Positions 1-18,551 are shown, counted from the first letter of the stretch. The stretch is DNA of 64,000 nucleotides from Chrysomallon squamiferum (GCA_012295275.1 CM022674.1:11341528-11405527), one strand, 5' to 3'. Notes: a model not told the origin generated them from the letters alone. Program-made: numbers and translations.

Positions 1-191
1 ATGATATTTGTCCTGAACTACAATACAATTTGTTTTTTTGAGACGTCGAAACAAAATCTGATATAATCTGCCTTTGAAACAGATTTGGCTGAAATGTCAC
101 TGTGAAGGTTGTCTATTTCAAAGGCAACTGAAATCTGGTATTATTTGTCTATTTAAAAGAAGTTTGTAATGAAAATCTGACAGTTGTCTAT

Positions 192-316
192 TTAAAAGAG
201 GTTTGTCTGTAACATCATTCTAAGAAACTCAGATTCATCAACCATCCCATCTCCATTGATGTCTGCCTCCTCCATCATCTCCTTAAGCTCCTTCTGAGTA
301 AATCGGATTCCTGCTT
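192..316 (-). CDS. EF-hand gene exon 5 (EF4 and stop)
   Basis: The acceptor TTTCAG|AAGC gives phase 1. The exon encodes EAGIRFTQKELKEMMEEA, then loop DINGDGMVDESE, then FLRMMLQTNLF and TAA at 194-192. The last codons lie in a 23-bp word that recurs at 145-167, just 3' of the stop, so the C-terminus sits in a small local duplication. Confidence 0.8.
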
Positions 317-2952
317 CTGAAATCTGTATGATTTAAAATAAATATATTCTTTATAGAAATCACTCCAGAGTTCTGTCAATATTTAAATAATTCTCCAAAA
401 GCATCCTTCAGATGTTCTCTATAGAAATCACTCCAGAGTGATCTGTCAATATTTAAATAATGATACATAATAAAAGAAATCTATATGATTTAAAATATAA
501 ATATATTCTTTATAGAAATAACTTTATAGAACGGTTTGTAAATATTTAAATAATGATATATAACAAAAGAAATGTTATGATTGTTAAAAATTACACTAAT
601 TTTTATTAATTGTAAAGCATTCAGTAAAATAACAAATCTATGGTGATGCAGGCTGTTAATTTCAAATGTTGTAAGATCCTTACTTCATTAATAATTAATT
701 TTTTTTTTTTAAAGTTTTACAATCAGGAAATTAAATAAATAATTTTAAAAAATCTGAAATTCCATTTACTCAGACTGTTAAGGTTTTTTATATATGTAAA
801 GTGTGATGAAATTAAACAAGGGAAAACTGAAAACTCTTCTTCTTACTATTAAGTTGTATTATTTTATTGTCTTATGTTAGTAGAAATAGATTTAAAGTGA
901 GCAATATAAACTACTATGTGAAAGTATATAATACATATTTAGTCTATTAAAAATAATTAATAAAGAAAAAGAAATACAAATACAAATACAAATACAAATA
1001 TAAAATAAAAAGTAAAAAAAAAAGTAAATTAAAGTAAAACAAAACAAACTGAAAGTAAAACAAAACAAAACAAAAATAAAAAGAAGAGAAAAGAGAATAA
1101 CATTAAGATACAGATTATATTTCCTGCTTTTTTTTTTTTTTGTACAACTAAAGGGAAGGCTAGATAAAACAAAGTGATATTGTTATTTATAACATACCTG
1201 AATCGAACATTTTGAAACCTTTGAGAATTTCATCATAAATGTCCCGAGAGTCACCTTGTCTGTCCAGTACAGTGTCCAGAAAATCTCGGAAATCTATTTT
1301 TCTTTTCAGAGAACAAAAAAATTATTTCATTAAAAGTAAGTAAAATAAATTTATATACAAGTTCTGTGGTTTATTAATATTTAAAATCTATATATGTGTT
1401 AATAAGGTCAAAATCAATGAAAAATAATACAATAATACTATTAGATTTTCCTTATGAATTTGTATCTGTGATTTAAAATTTATCTTTTTAATTATATTGA
1501 GTCAGTTCTAATGAAATAATATTTTTTAATTCATTCAACTGTTTTGATATAAAAATAAATGATTAAATTCTTACCCTTTTCCTTTCAAGCCGATATCCAT
1601 TATCATCCGGTTAGCCTCTTCCTTGCTAACCTTAAACCCTAGAGCTCGGAGGCACTTTCTTAACTCAGTGGCATCAATGAACCTGAATAAAAAAAAACAA
1701 TTTTTAAATTTGTAGAACTAAAAATAGTTTCGGTCTTCAACTAAAGTTATTTTCTTTTCCTTGACCTTCTTTTTTCTCAATCTCAGTTTAGTATATATAA
1801 AAAAAATTTTATAGAATTTCCATTAGTTTAGAAAACAGCAGTTATTTTTGGATATCAACATACTAGATCAAAATATTGTGGAGAATATATTAAAAGAAAT
1901 CAGATACTGTGTTATTATAATTGTTATGGTTTAGCAGAAAGAGATATTTCAGTTGTTTTCCCATTGGATATGTACTATGTTTCTGATAAATTAGTTGAGG
2001 AGCACAATGTGGAATGGAAAATTGGGTAGCAGATTATCTCAAGAGATATTTGTTAAATAAGACAAAAGCTATTCTCATTGTTGTTTTGTTTCTTTTCTTT
2101 AAATTTATTCATTCTTTTTATTTTATTTTATTATATTTTTATTTCAATTTTTATAATAGATCTACAAAAAAAAAAAAAGTATAAAGGAATAATAATAATA
2201 ATAATAATAATAACAATAATAAATAAATTAATGAAATAAAAGTATTTACCCGTCTGAGTCTGTGTCAAAGATTTCAAACACAGAACGTAGATCTCGGACC
2301 TCTTGTGCTGTCAACTCGTTTAAAACTCGTGTAGAAACTTTTATACCATGAATCTCTTTTTCATCTGCTGGATGTGATTTGAGCAAATCTATTAGCTGAA
2401 AATAAAATTAAAATATTTATATTTTGAAGAATCCTATGATAATAATGAAACACAAACACACAAATGAATGCATTCATGCACATACACACATATATAAATC
2501 AAACATATATACAACCTGGATTTACTTCTATCTATATTTTGCATGAATAATAATAATAATAATAATTTGATATTATTAACTGTTTGATATATAATGAGCC
2601 ATTATTAACTGTTTGATATATAATATATTCATATAATATATAATATTAAGAAGTTGTAATTTATTATTCTTATTATTATTATTATTAAGTTATATTCTGT
2701 GCACACGAAAGCTTTTGGATTTTTGTACATGTTCATAAAAATATGATTAAACTGAATATTAGCTAACTCTTCAGTTTTGGTTTTAATTTTATTTATTAAC
2801 AATCAGGAACTTACCTTTTCTCCTGGTTTCGGAGGTGGAACTATGTGGTCAGGTTTCAGAGGATCAACGGGTTGTTCTGGAGTGCACTTCTTTTTCCCAG
2901 ATTTCTTTCCTTTCTTCTTGCCTTTTCCTTTGCCTTTCTTTTTCACGGGCAT
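192..2952 (-). CDS. Centrin/caltractin-like EF-hand protein, 5 exons
   Basis: Exons (minus strand, transcript order): 2952-2815, 2395-2250, 1682-1575, 1301-1198, 316-192. They sum to 621 nt (206 residues plus TAA) and every junction is GT-AG with matching phase. The N-terminus (residues 1-25) is almost pure Lys/Gly, beginning MPVKKKGKGKGKKKG, then proline-rich. Then comes a centrin-type start, LTAQEVRDLRSVFEIF. EF-loop 1 (DTDSDGFIDATE, residues 90-101) is canonical. EF2 (GLKGKGKIDFRDF) is degenerate. EF4 (DINGDGMVDESE) is canonical and precedes FLRMM and a short tail. EF3 is cut: MFDS joins EAGIRFTQKEL directly, about 17 residues shorter than centrins (see the 393-442 entry). Centrins are calcium-binding proteins of centrioles, basal bodies and axonemes; a ciliary role is inferred from family only. 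The ATG at 2952 is chosen because the frame extends upstream only through a GTG. It could be another EFCAB-type protein. Confidence 0.82.
318..585. repeat. Local tandem duplication around the lost EF3 exon
   Basis: Words such as TATAGAAATCACTCCAGAGT and CAATATTTAAATAAT recur at about 352-391, 420-461 and, degenerately, 511-555. The blocks between them (GATTTAAAATA..AATATATTCTT) also repeat. Unit length varies from about 68 to 95 bp. It is the only obviously duplicated stretch in this intron. Confidence 0.7.
393..442 (-). pseudogene. Decayed or unspliced EF3 exon with in-frame TGA
   Basis: After an AG acceptor at 444-443, and using the phase-1 G left by exon 4, the minus strand reads DSDHSGVISIENI, stop (TGA 410-408), RMLLE. 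DSDHSGVISIEN fits a centrin EF3 calcium loop, with D1, D3, S5, G6, I8 and N12. This is the segment missing from the spliced protein. No GT donor follows. Reading one frame over, the second half gives HLKDAFGEL, also helix-like, so a frameshift is another explanation. The front half of the exon is copied again at about 350-374. Skipping it keeps the frame, because both flanks are phase 1. Confidence 0.5.
586..1197. other. Intron 4 remainder of the EF-hand gene
   Basis: AT-rich intronic sequence with a CAAATA/AAACA microsatellite stretch at 975-1080 and a poly(T) at 1127-1141. I see no further exon-like sequence. Confidence 0.7.
1198..1301 (-). CDS. EF-hand gene exon 4 (EF2 to start of EF3)
   Basis: Encodes GKIDFRDFLDTVLDRQ, then GDSRDIYDEILKGFKMFDS. 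The exon stops in phase 1 right at the start of the EF3 calcium loop, with donor CAG|GTATGT. A phase-1 exon carrying the rest of EF3 would be expected next. Confidence 0.8.
1575..1682 (-). CDS. EF-hand gene exon 3 (EF1 to EF2)
   Basis: Completes loop 1 (GFIDATE) and encodes LRKCLRALGFKVSKEEANRM, close to the centrin helix 'ALGFEPKKEEI'. It enters the degenerate EF2 loop (DIGLKGK) and ends in phase 2 at GG|GTAAGA. Confidence 0.82.
2250..2395 (-). CDS. EF-hand gene exon 2 (first helix and start of EF1)
   Basis: The acceptor is TTTTCAG|CTA. The exon encodes LIDLLKSHPADEKEIHG, then LTAQEVRDLRSVFEIFDTDSD. It ends in phase 2 inside the Gly codon of calcium loop 1, with donor GG|GTAAAT. Confidence 0.82.
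2815..2952 (-). CDS. EF-hand gene exon 1 (Lys-rich N-terminus)
   Basis: Encodes 46 residues, a Lys/Gly-rich basic tract followed by PEQPVDPLKPDHIVPPPKPGEK. The donor is AAG|GTAAG in phase 0. Low-complexity basic heads like this occur on several ciliary EF-hand proteins. No EF-hand residues lie in this exon. Confidence 0.82.
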
Positions 2953-3258
2953 CTTGACTTTTGTCCTAGCTATCGTCAATACCACACTCCATATTAAAAC
3001 ATCGAGCGTTGCTTGCCGACGCTAATATTTGTACTTCCGGGGAAACTGACCCATTTCCGCTTTGATATAGGCTAAACATCCTGAAGCCGTGTTTATAAAT
3101 GGATCAATACTACTGTCTGTATTAAAGAAATTAAACAGAAGCTGAGACAACAACAAAAACAGTAAATAAATAAATAAATAAAAATAATAAGCAAACAAAA
3201 AAAGCAAATAATATTATGACAAAAACTGTGTAAATGATGATAACATGATAATAACCGC

Positions 3259-3335
<77 letters not shown>

Positions 3336-4253
3336 TAGACATCATGTAAATTATAGTAGATAAGCAGAAATAAGTCAGATACTCAAAATAAAGTGAATGT
3401 GTTGTCATGCAATCAAATCCAAAATATTTTTTTATATCGAAAATAATCTCTGCATCAACACCACGGACATATAGGTATATTTCTACTGTCGTGAAATCGC
3501 TTATATCTGAATATTTATATTTAAAATATCAATACCTACTGACAAACAAACAGATAGATGTATTGACTAATAATAATTACACACACACATACACACACAC
3601 ACACACTTACACAACACATACACGCAGGCAGACAGACAGATAGACAGAGATAGAATATCTGACACATTATTGTATTAGGCAACATTTTAATAATTTAGAT
3701 TAATAAACGTGACAAAAATATGTATGACAATAAAATAACTCCACACAAATTTAGTAGGACCAAAAATAACATCGCCCAAGCGGGGTTTTTTTGTAATCTA
3801 TAATGAACAGAAGAAAAATAAGCCTGTATTTAAATCATTAAATAATCATCAACGACTGTGAAGATTATATTTAATTCAATAATTCATTTATTCAGTCTTT
3901 CATTCACGAATAAAATAATAAAATAATAAAATAGAAAATAATAAAATAAAATAAAATAAAATAAAATAAAATAAAATAATTAGAGGAGAAAATGGGAAAT
4001 AACTCCTCTAACTTTATTACGGGACGATGTAAGGGAAATAACTCATACATTTGTATTAGAAAGAGACAAACTTCATGTCCACGTCTTACCTACGTGTCAA
4101 ACCTCAAAAGAAGTCGATTCTGACAATCAATAATTATTTACCTGCAAACTCAGAAAACACAGGGCACGCTTCAACCATTAAAACTCAACCCAGCTGTTAC
4201 AGCAGTGTAGATTGAGTCTAAACTCCGGTCAATACTTCTTCTTACTCCACATC
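2953..4253. promoter_or_regulatory. Divergent intergenic region between EF-hand and SUMF2-like genes
   Basis: Holds the presumed start regions of two genes pointing away from each other. At 1.3 kb it is longer than a compact bidirectional promoter. It contains an (AAT)n array (3259-3333), a short CA/CATA run (3580-3615), an AAAATA run (3920-3980) and two AGGGAAATAACTC-like words (3994, 4031). No TATA box stands out. Confidence 0.45.
3259..3333. repeat. (AAT)n microsatellite
   Basis: About 25 uninterrupted AAT units in the divergent intergenic region. Confidence 0.95.
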
Positions 4254-9470
<5,217 letters not shown>

Positions 9471-9845
9471 GAATAGTATAGACATAGAATAATTAGCGAC
9501 TTTCATTTGGTAGTTTGAATTATTCAAAACCAAAGACATCGAATTATAAAGTATTTCATTCAACCAAAAAGATCATTTTTATTTAATATTTGCTTCTAAC
9601 TATTTAATTTTTCTTATTTATATATTTTTTTTAAATGGCGTGACAGCTACTAATATCATCTCGCGGATTCACGTTGTGTATGAGAACTCGATTTCTAAAA
9701 TTCAGAAAAGGTGCTACAACTTCCATTAGACCATGAATTATAATGTGTTTTATTTATTTATTTATTTGTTGGCAGAAGTACTTAGTGTTCATTATTTTGT
9801 GAGAAAGCAGTTTATATGTCATTCGTGAATGTTTAAGAGAATATT

Positions 9846-9851
9846 AATAAA
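9846..9851 (+). terminator. Candidate poly(A) signal of SUMF2-like gene
   Basis: AATAAA 376 nt after the stop codon, in ATTAATAAAAACT. Other A/T-rich near-matches lie around it, so the cleavage site is uncertain. Confidence 0.4.
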
Positions 9852-10970
9852 AACTTTAATTAACTGACAAATGCTTCGTTATCTTGTTTTCTAAAATTAA
9901 AAATACATTCTACATTTTCTAGACTGTCGGTGACAATATTTAGAATTAATTATTCAAACCATATTATGATAAAATCAGTTAATTCTTTATAGAGAATTGT
10001 GTATTTGCTATAAGGTACAGTTTTATTTATATATTTTGAGAGTGAATGAAGAGGAAGAAATAAATTAAAAAGAAAACAAATGTTTCAGATAATAATATAT
10101 AATAATTTTATATTCAGCGATCAGTTCTTTAAAGATGGTTGAATTATCTCCCTTCCACCGTTATTTTGCATAGGAAATTTTCTGATTTTCTATACGAAAA
10201 ATTGAAAGTCATTTTGAATATTACTTAAATATTTATTTAATTATTAATCATAGCATGTCACCTTGTTACGTTCATTTACAGACATATTCTATTTGTTTAT
10301 TAATTTTTTTTTAAATGTTAATTATATTTATTTATCTTTTATTTTACTTTATCATGTTTTAAATTTTTATTTTATTTTACAAACTCGTATTACTTACTAT
10401 CGCTTTTTCATTTATTTATCGCGTTTATTTATTTAAATTAATTTAATTTTATTGTATTTCACAAACACCACAAAGCAGATTATCATTTTCAGCACATTTT
10501 CGTTCCTCCATCATTTGAACTTTTCAATGAACCCGACGCCATTCATTTTTATTATTGTTTAACTGGCAAGTGACTTCAGACGTCTACTTAGAGTTGTCAG
10601 CCGTTCTTTTAAAAAACGTTATTAATTCACCTACCATCTGTGATGGTTTTTCAAACACGAGTCATCCTTCAGCCTGCGTAGTAAACTAAAGTACTTTAAG
10701 ACAGTTCTAAACTTTAACAATTCTGTGATAGGGTCAACGAACCGATATTATGATTATTAATTTTTAATATATATAAAAAGAAAGAAGAAGACAATCTGTG
10801 TAGCAATGAAAATACAATAATTATTAATATTATATTAGCGGGGAAATTATAATAAATAAAGAAGTTTGAATTCCTTTTTACAATTAATTTGTTAATATTG
10901 TTAATAGTGAAATGGAATTTCGTTTAAATTTTGGGCTTAATTTTGTATCATTTAATTATTGGTTTCACAG

Positions 10971-10973
<3 letters not shown>

Positions 10974-11043
<70 letters not shown>
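10974..11043. repeat. (CT)n microsatellite
   Basis: About 35 uninterrupted CT units on the plus strand. Confidence 0.97.
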
Positions 11044-11045
<2 letters not shown>

Positions 11046-11496
11046 CCATTTCAAAATCTTTTTAAACTCAATTTTTCTTTGTTTTCCTTTTTTTTCCTTC
11101 TTAAATAATAAATCCTGAACATTTGAAACTGTTTTAACTCTTCAGCATGGATGAACTGTAACTGGCCTCTCGTTAACAAATCAAGAAATGAATAATGTTT
11201 TTAATTCCCATTTGTTAAAAAAATACGAAAACGTTATTAGAATAATAGCTTAGGCGTTATGCATTTAATTCTCAATGACATATTCAAGTACTGGCGACTT
11301 CAAAGGAAAAAAAAGGTTTTGTTGTGTGTTACTAACGGTGTGTTAGAAAACAGTTTTGTAATGTTCTTTTAACCTTAGTCGACAGTCACAGTTCTGAAAC
11401 AGTTGTGAAAGATGGAATACGTTTAGTGAACAGGGAATATTATAATATATTTCATTTATAGTAAGTAACCTGTAAATATATTAGTTTTGACGGTAT

Positions 11497-11540
11497 TTCT
11501 TCTTCTTCTTCTTCTTCCTTTTCTTCTTCTTCTTCTTCTT

Positions 11541-11600
<60 letters not shown>
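11497..11600. repeat. (CTT)n-(ATT)n compound microsatellite
   Basis: A CTT run grades into an ATT run. Both strands are spuriously open. Confidence 0.95.
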
Positions 11601-11992
11601 ACTACTACCGCTGGTGCTACCTCTACTATTACTATTATTAAAAGTAATGTCACTATTAGTATTACTATAACTACTACTACTGTTACTACTATTATCTCAA
11701 ATATTACTACTATTACTACTGCTGCTGCCACAGTTGTGAGAAAATTAATGCAAATTAAGAAAGTGTTAGTTAAACTTTGAATAAGTCTAATCGTTCTTTT
11801 TATGTGTTATTTTTCTTTAATCATTTGATTTATAAATTTATACATAAAATTATGTTGCATCAATATAGTAATCAAATAATGGGTAAAAATGTAATCCTTA
11901 CAAGAAGAAGATAAATATATAAAATAAAATACATTAAACTAAAATTAAATAGAATAAAATAATAAAATAAAATAAAATAAAATAAAATAAAA

Positions 11993-12039
<47 letters not shown>

Positions 12040-12433
12040 CCATATTATTTTGTAAAGTTGTGCTGACGGTAGTATTCATGTGCTGTAAATAATATCTTTG
12101 AAACTTATCTGTTTAACAGTTTGTTTAAAAAGATTTCTTTCATTTATAATTTTTGTATTTATAATCAGAGATCGATCAGAGACACAGATTAATCATTTAA
12201 GTTTGGGTTTTTTTATTCTCTTTTTTAATCTTCCTTTATCACTCTCTTTGTGTCTGTTTGTCTGTCTATCTTCATAATCGTAAATAATTTAAGGCAAATC
12301 AAAATCACGTCAATGCGAAATATAGCTTTATAATAAATCTCTTCATTTTTTCCCCCCTCTCTCTCTCTCTTTATTTCATGTCATGTATTAATTGCCTTCA
12401 CCGAGAACAAATCGACTGTTACACAGATCTGTT

Positions 12434-12800
12434 TTCCCAGGACACTGGCTAACCTCTGGTGTGCAGTGCAGTGGCGAGGTCTAATGGACGGATGAACCCC
12501 AGAATGCGCATGTCATGTCGGCTATTATCTCCTCGTTAGATTGGGATGAACCTGGAAAAGATCTTGATGACCCTGTCTTCTTTTGTCCCCATGACAACAA
12601 GATGGTTGTTTCGTGGTTTTCTGGGGTCCATCAGTATGTCACGGTAAAGAGGTATTCCTGCTATGTCTCCCTTTCCCATGCTCCGCGGCCATATTCTGTT
12701 TGTCGTGGGGTAGTTTCCTCCTTTAGTGCCCGATGACCCCGTGCGCTATGGATAATCTCTCTTGTCGTGAACGGGTAAACATTCCTCTTAATGGTCAGTC
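12434..12800 (+). repeat. Candidate dispersed repeat, copy A
   Basis: Starts with TTCCCAGGACACTGGCT. After 109 bp it carries GGGATGAACCTGGAAAAG. The same two blocks, in the same order, orientation and approximate spacing, occur at 15609 and 19759. A further GATGACCC word is at 12567-12574. Not a family I recognise. Confidence 0.55.
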
Positions 12801-12959
12801 AGTGTTGTCCCTTATTGTCCAGTGTGTTAATGTTTATTAATCCGACGCGTCACTATCTCGCTAAACTGTTGTGACGGGTGGTAACACAGCCAGAACGCCC
12901 TTTTTAACTTCGCTTCAGAATGATCTTCAAATCGTATTCGTTCTGTAGTTCGTAGCTTT

Positions 12960-15075
12960 ATTTTATTTTATTTTATTTTATTTTATTTATTTATTTATTT
13001 ATCAGTTTATTAACTTTTTTAAATTTATTTATTTTCAATACTCTAGCGAACAATTACATATTATAATACTACTGCAAGGCTTAATTAATACATTGGCTTC
13101 TTTTTTCAGTGATTTTCTGATATTTTATTTCCAAAATAGTTTTAAAAAAAGAACATTTCTTACCTTTATTTCATTAACTGATATTACAAGTTAATTTTCT
13201 AAGACAGTAAAACAGTTTTGACTTTTCCAGTAAGATTTTTCTAATATTATTTTGATATAACTTTTGTAAGGTTATTCTACCACTTTTCACCTTCCTTAAT
13301 TTTACCTGAGTGCACAGAACGTCAGATCTCCGTTTCTCGTTTTCGCTCTGTCAACAACACATACACACATACAAACATACACATAAACACACGCACAAGC
13401 ACTCACAAAGAAACACATACAAACATACACATAAACACACGCACAGGCGCGCACACACACACATAAAAAACATACAAAGAAAAGTATATAAAGTATGGAC
13501 AGAGACATCGTTTCACAAATAACTGACATATGCGTTGTATTTTATAATTTATGATCATGTATTAAAATTAAATTGAACTAAGACAGCACGTACATACGAA
13601 CAGAAGGCGTTTGACACCAGATTTTAAATTTAAAAAAAAAATTAAAAAAATTAAAAAAAGAAAGAAAAGATGACAAAGAAGGATTTTGATAAATCGTTCT
13701 GAAGAAGGTTAATTAACGCAGCCATTGTTTTCTTTCTTCGTACCTCCCTCCTTTTTTCACGCTTCATTTTTCCAGGTCACGCGTCGGCCTCACTCAAAAA
13801 TAATTTTAGTGTTGAAAAAACTGAACATGCTACAGGCGTTTTGAAAGAAAAGATAGCTCAGGAATAAAATGATATGTTAAATGAATGGACACAAGGGCGT
13901 TAGAATAATTGTCCCATTCACGGGAAGATATACGCGGGACAGCGCTGTTGTCAGTCACGAGTATGAAAAATTGGTCCGCTGTTTCAGCCTTTCATCATTT
14001 TCTCGTATTGCGACTGCAGTCTGCGGTCACTTCGCTCTCCGTAACCTCTGAGTCCGGGTCAGTCATTATTTTAAGAGTTGTCAAATCTGGGAAGAAATAT
14101 CTTTTATAAAAGGAAGACAAAGAAATAAAGAAGAAGAAGAAAAATATGAAGAGGACAGATGGGGGAATTTTTAAACAGAAGAATATTTTTTGATTTTTTT
14201 TTCTTTTTCTTTTGGTGATTTATTTTTGTTTGCGTGTAGAATCAGCGAGATTTGCAGTAATCGTGATACCAACGACGTGGTGATTTGCAAGAATATGCAG
14301 CATCATCGATTCAGACATCAACGTCATGTATAATCAATATATCGAATTTCGTTCTTAAGAAAAAAAAAAGAATGAATAGTTAAAAACCTTGAAGTGCCGC
14401 AATAACTATAAATCTGACATCGCAGTCTTGTTCAAATGTAATTTATATTAATGTTCTCGTTTGTGAAACATAAAATGCTTGTACTGTAAAAGAATAAAAA
14501 GAATTGATGAGAGAGAAAATGAGAGAAGGAAGAACCAACTCTATTTCTTTATTTGTCATGTTAAAAGTTTCATTAGAGATGAGTTTCAGTCAGATAATTC
14601 TGTTTCTTTCTTTCTAATTTTTTATTTTTTTTTGCTTTCTTCTTCTTCTTTTCATACATTTCCTTTTTTTGTCTTGAAATCTTTTTACTTTTTCATTCTT
14701 TATTATGTCTTTCGTTTCTTTCTTTATTCTTTCTTTCTTCATTCTTTGTGTTTTCATTTGAATGTGTTTTTTCCTGCACGTGATCTGAATGGAGCGAAAA
14801 AGAAAAAGAAACGAAAAGGGACTATATAAAATTATAACAAATATATAAATAAAAAGTATTTCAAACAATAAACTTAATGTTCTTATTTGTTTAAAAATTA
14901 TTGATTAATGCATGTTTTAATGTATATATTAATTTTAATTCTTAAATTTAGTCTCATTCACAATAATTTAATTATCAAGAGTGTGCATGGGAAAGACATA
15001 TACGAAGATATTTTTTTTATTTTAATTTTTAATTTTTGTTTGACATTAGAACAATGTCATCTATGAGAAAAAAGA
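12960..15075. other. Intergenic, no gene seen
   Basis: Holds TTTA runs (12960-13000), CACA/CATA stretches (13360-13465), and a complex patch at 13730-14080 with modest CpG. AT-rich filler makes up the rest. Open frames at 13909-14109 and 14479-14829 show no family signature. Confidence 0.6.
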
Positions 15076-15570
<495 letters not shown>

Positions 15571-15608
15571 CTCCTTAAAAGTATAAAGTTCACGGTAACT
15601 TGGTCCAA

Positions 15609-15800
15609 TTCCCAGGACACTGGTCAACCTTTGATGACCACCTTCTTGTACAGGATGAACTGAGGAGATAGTTTCTCGTGTGTGTAATTACGATGTCTTC
15701 AATGGGATGACCCTAGAAGACACTCCTCCTCCTTTGTGAGGGAGATTTGAAAGCAGCCGATGCTGAAAAGATTCTGAAGTTTCGTTTTGTTGCGGACATT
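15609..15800 (+). repeat. Candidate dispersed repeat, copy B
   Basis: TTCCCAGGACACTGG at 15609, then CAACCTTTGATGACCACC. The second block GGGATGACCCTAGAAGA is at 15703, 94 bp after the start. Confidence 0.55.
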
Positions 15801-15995
15801 GTCTGTTTACTGGTCAAAGTTTTCTCATGATCCCAGATTTGTTGTTTTGTGTGTAAAAAGGTTAACCTTGCTTTGGTTGAAAATACATCATCATTCATTC
15901 TCGTTAACTCTTCCACGGGTGTCGAAGATTTTATCAAATTGAGGGTGGGGTTTGAGTGATAGTAGGGCGATGACATCCGGTGGGTATGTGTTTTT

Positions 15996-16101
<106 letters not shown>

Positions 16102-16689
16102 ATTTTGTTAGTACAAATACATTTCAAAAATCAGCATTATCAAAAATATATATATTTAAGACCGAACAGAAGAATGAATAAAAATCAATTTACCTGGAGG
16201 GACATAAAGTATTTAACAGGACAGCGTGACTAACAGACAGACAGACACAGACAATACACGACTATGATAATTTGGGGAGTTTGAATAACAACATTTTGTT
16301 GTGGTACGTAAATCACAAGAGAAAAAGAAGAAAAAGAACAGAGTGAAATATCCAGAGGACCGGACAAACGGACACAGACACAAGGATTGTATGAATTACA
16401 GTGTTGCTATCTTTTTTCTTTTTTTAATATTATTTATTTATTTGTTCATGTATTTATTTATTTGAAACTTTCAGTGAAGATTGGTTACTTAATAATAATT
16501 AATACATCAACAACAACAACCACTGCTACTGCTGTTATTATTAGCAGTACTAGTAGAATATTACTACTGCTACATACTTATTATTATCATCATCATCATC
16601 ATTATCATCATCATTATCATCAACATTATCATCAACATTATCATCAACATTATCATCATCATAAGCATCATTACAAAATTTCCGGCGAA

Positions 16690-17165
16690 TAAATGCAGTC
16701 ATATGGCGACTTATCATTTGGCTCAGCGCTTCTAATCGGCGATAAAAAAGCGAATTGTTACAGTTTGGTCTGCTGACACCCGATGCAGACGATCAAATTA
16801 ACGCGACACACCCACCAATTTACGCACGCGCTTCTGCCGTTCACGAGGCGCAGACGACAGAGGCGAGAAAGAAAGGAAAGAGAAAAGAGATGTGTGCGTT
16901 GAAAAAAGAAGACGAAGAAGATAAAGAGAAAGAAAAAAAACTAGGTTAAAATGGGTCGACACGATTATCATCTGTCACCTGCTGGTCTTTATTTCATCGC
17001 GTAGTAAGAACTGAGTGAAGAGGCTGTCCGTCCTCTGCTTCTGCCTGTCACTGCTTTGAGGTATTGCTCGGACATGCGCATTGTCCAGTTTGCACGTTGC
17101 AAAGCAGTGGGGGAGGGCAGGTCAGAGCAGTGGACCGGTCAAGCTGCCCTAACCTGCAAATTTTA
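16690..17165. promoter_or_regulatory. Complex CpG-bearing block, candidate regulatory DNA
   Basis: A 470-bp island of non-repetitive, higher-GC sequence between microsatellites. It contains AATCGGCGATAAAAAAGCG, CGCACGCGCTTC and GGACATGCGCATTGTCC, an imperfect palindrome around ATGCGCAT. The open frame at 16755-16949 ends in low-complexity Lys/Glu and looks non-coding. Confidence 0.35.
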
Positions 17166-17204
17166 GGTCAAAACGAAGAAAGGGGGGGGGAAAAAAAAAA
17201 TGTT

Positions 17205-17235
<31 letters not shown>

Positions 17236-17327
17236 TGATAATAATAATAATAAAAAAAAGACTGAAAAAAGAATATTATTCTCCAAGCGTAACTATAGTA
17301 ATTTGTATAATTTATTTTTTTACTTCT

Positions 17328-17366
<39 letters not shown>

Positions 17367-18152
17367 TCAATAATTTGTGATCGAAGGACCGTCTGGTTCA
17401 AAACTCCTATCTACAGGTAAGTAATTTAACTGAGTCCTTCTGTTAATAGGTAGGTATATAATGATGTCTACTTGCCGCTATAGATTATATTACTTTTACG
17501 AAAATCACTGACAAATATTGTTTTATAAAAATATAATCAAAATTGGGGAAGGGGAGGTCGCTGGACAAATATTAATCAGTTCATTGTTACTATTAATTTG
17601 AAATACATTATAGATTTGTAAATAGCTTTCATTTATATGTTAGGTAAACAAAGATAATGCTAAATAAATATAGAAACAGTAATTAAAATATTGAATTATA
17701 TATATATATATATACACATATTAAAATATATATATACCTATATACATTCATGATAATAGACATATACAATATATTAAATACAGCACAGTAAATTGAAAAC
17801 ATGTTGAACAAGCGATTCAAGTACATTACATCATTGAATATGTAAGTAAGTATGTAAATAAATAAATAAATTAAATTAAATAAATTAAATTTTTAAAATA
17901 AGTATTCATTTCTTCCACTTTGAAATATAAATTAATCATCTGTTATAAAATTACACTTTCTTTAAAAAAAATCTAAGATTTTGAAAAACAGTTGAAAAAT
18001 ATTTTAGGCTATAATATTGTTATTGTTTTTAAAATTATATTTCAAAATTTCTATTTTATTAAAATTACAATTTCATCTTTAAAAACAAATATACTGGTCT
18101 TTGCAATACAATATCAAATTTATTTTGTAATTTTTTTCTTTTTAATTCTCTT

Positions 18153-18183
<31 letters not shown>

Positions 18184-18473
18184 GTTTCGGGGTGTATAAT
18201 CATTTTGTATTTAAATTACACTTTTAAAATTTTCACACCCTCAAACTGAACTCCACCCGAACTTTCCCCTGGCAGGAACGACCCTGAAAGGCCAAAAGTG
18301 AATTAAAATCTTTTGAAGATGTCTTTTAGTCAGATCTAACAAAAGAGTCTGCCGAGATCCACATCCTGGGACGATTGTACATCTGTGTGTGTGTCACTTC
18401 ATTCATATCTCAAACAGATGTCCTTTGTCGTTCAATAATACAGAAATTATCATTATTATTATCATCATCATCA

Positions 18474-18551
<78 letters not shown>

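Larger units (their letters stand above)
9852..12400. other. 3' flank of SUMF2-like gene: AT-rich and microsatellites
   Basis: Contains a (CT)n at 10974-11043, a (CTT)n-(ATT)n compound at 11497-11600, and AAAATA/AAAT runs at 11944-12040. A TTATCTCCCTT word is at 10144-10154. I see no gene. Confidence 0.7.

Noticed and set aside
2953-2985. EF-hand frame starting upstream at 2985
   Set aside because: It needs a GTG start. The ATG at 2952 is the first in-frame ATG.
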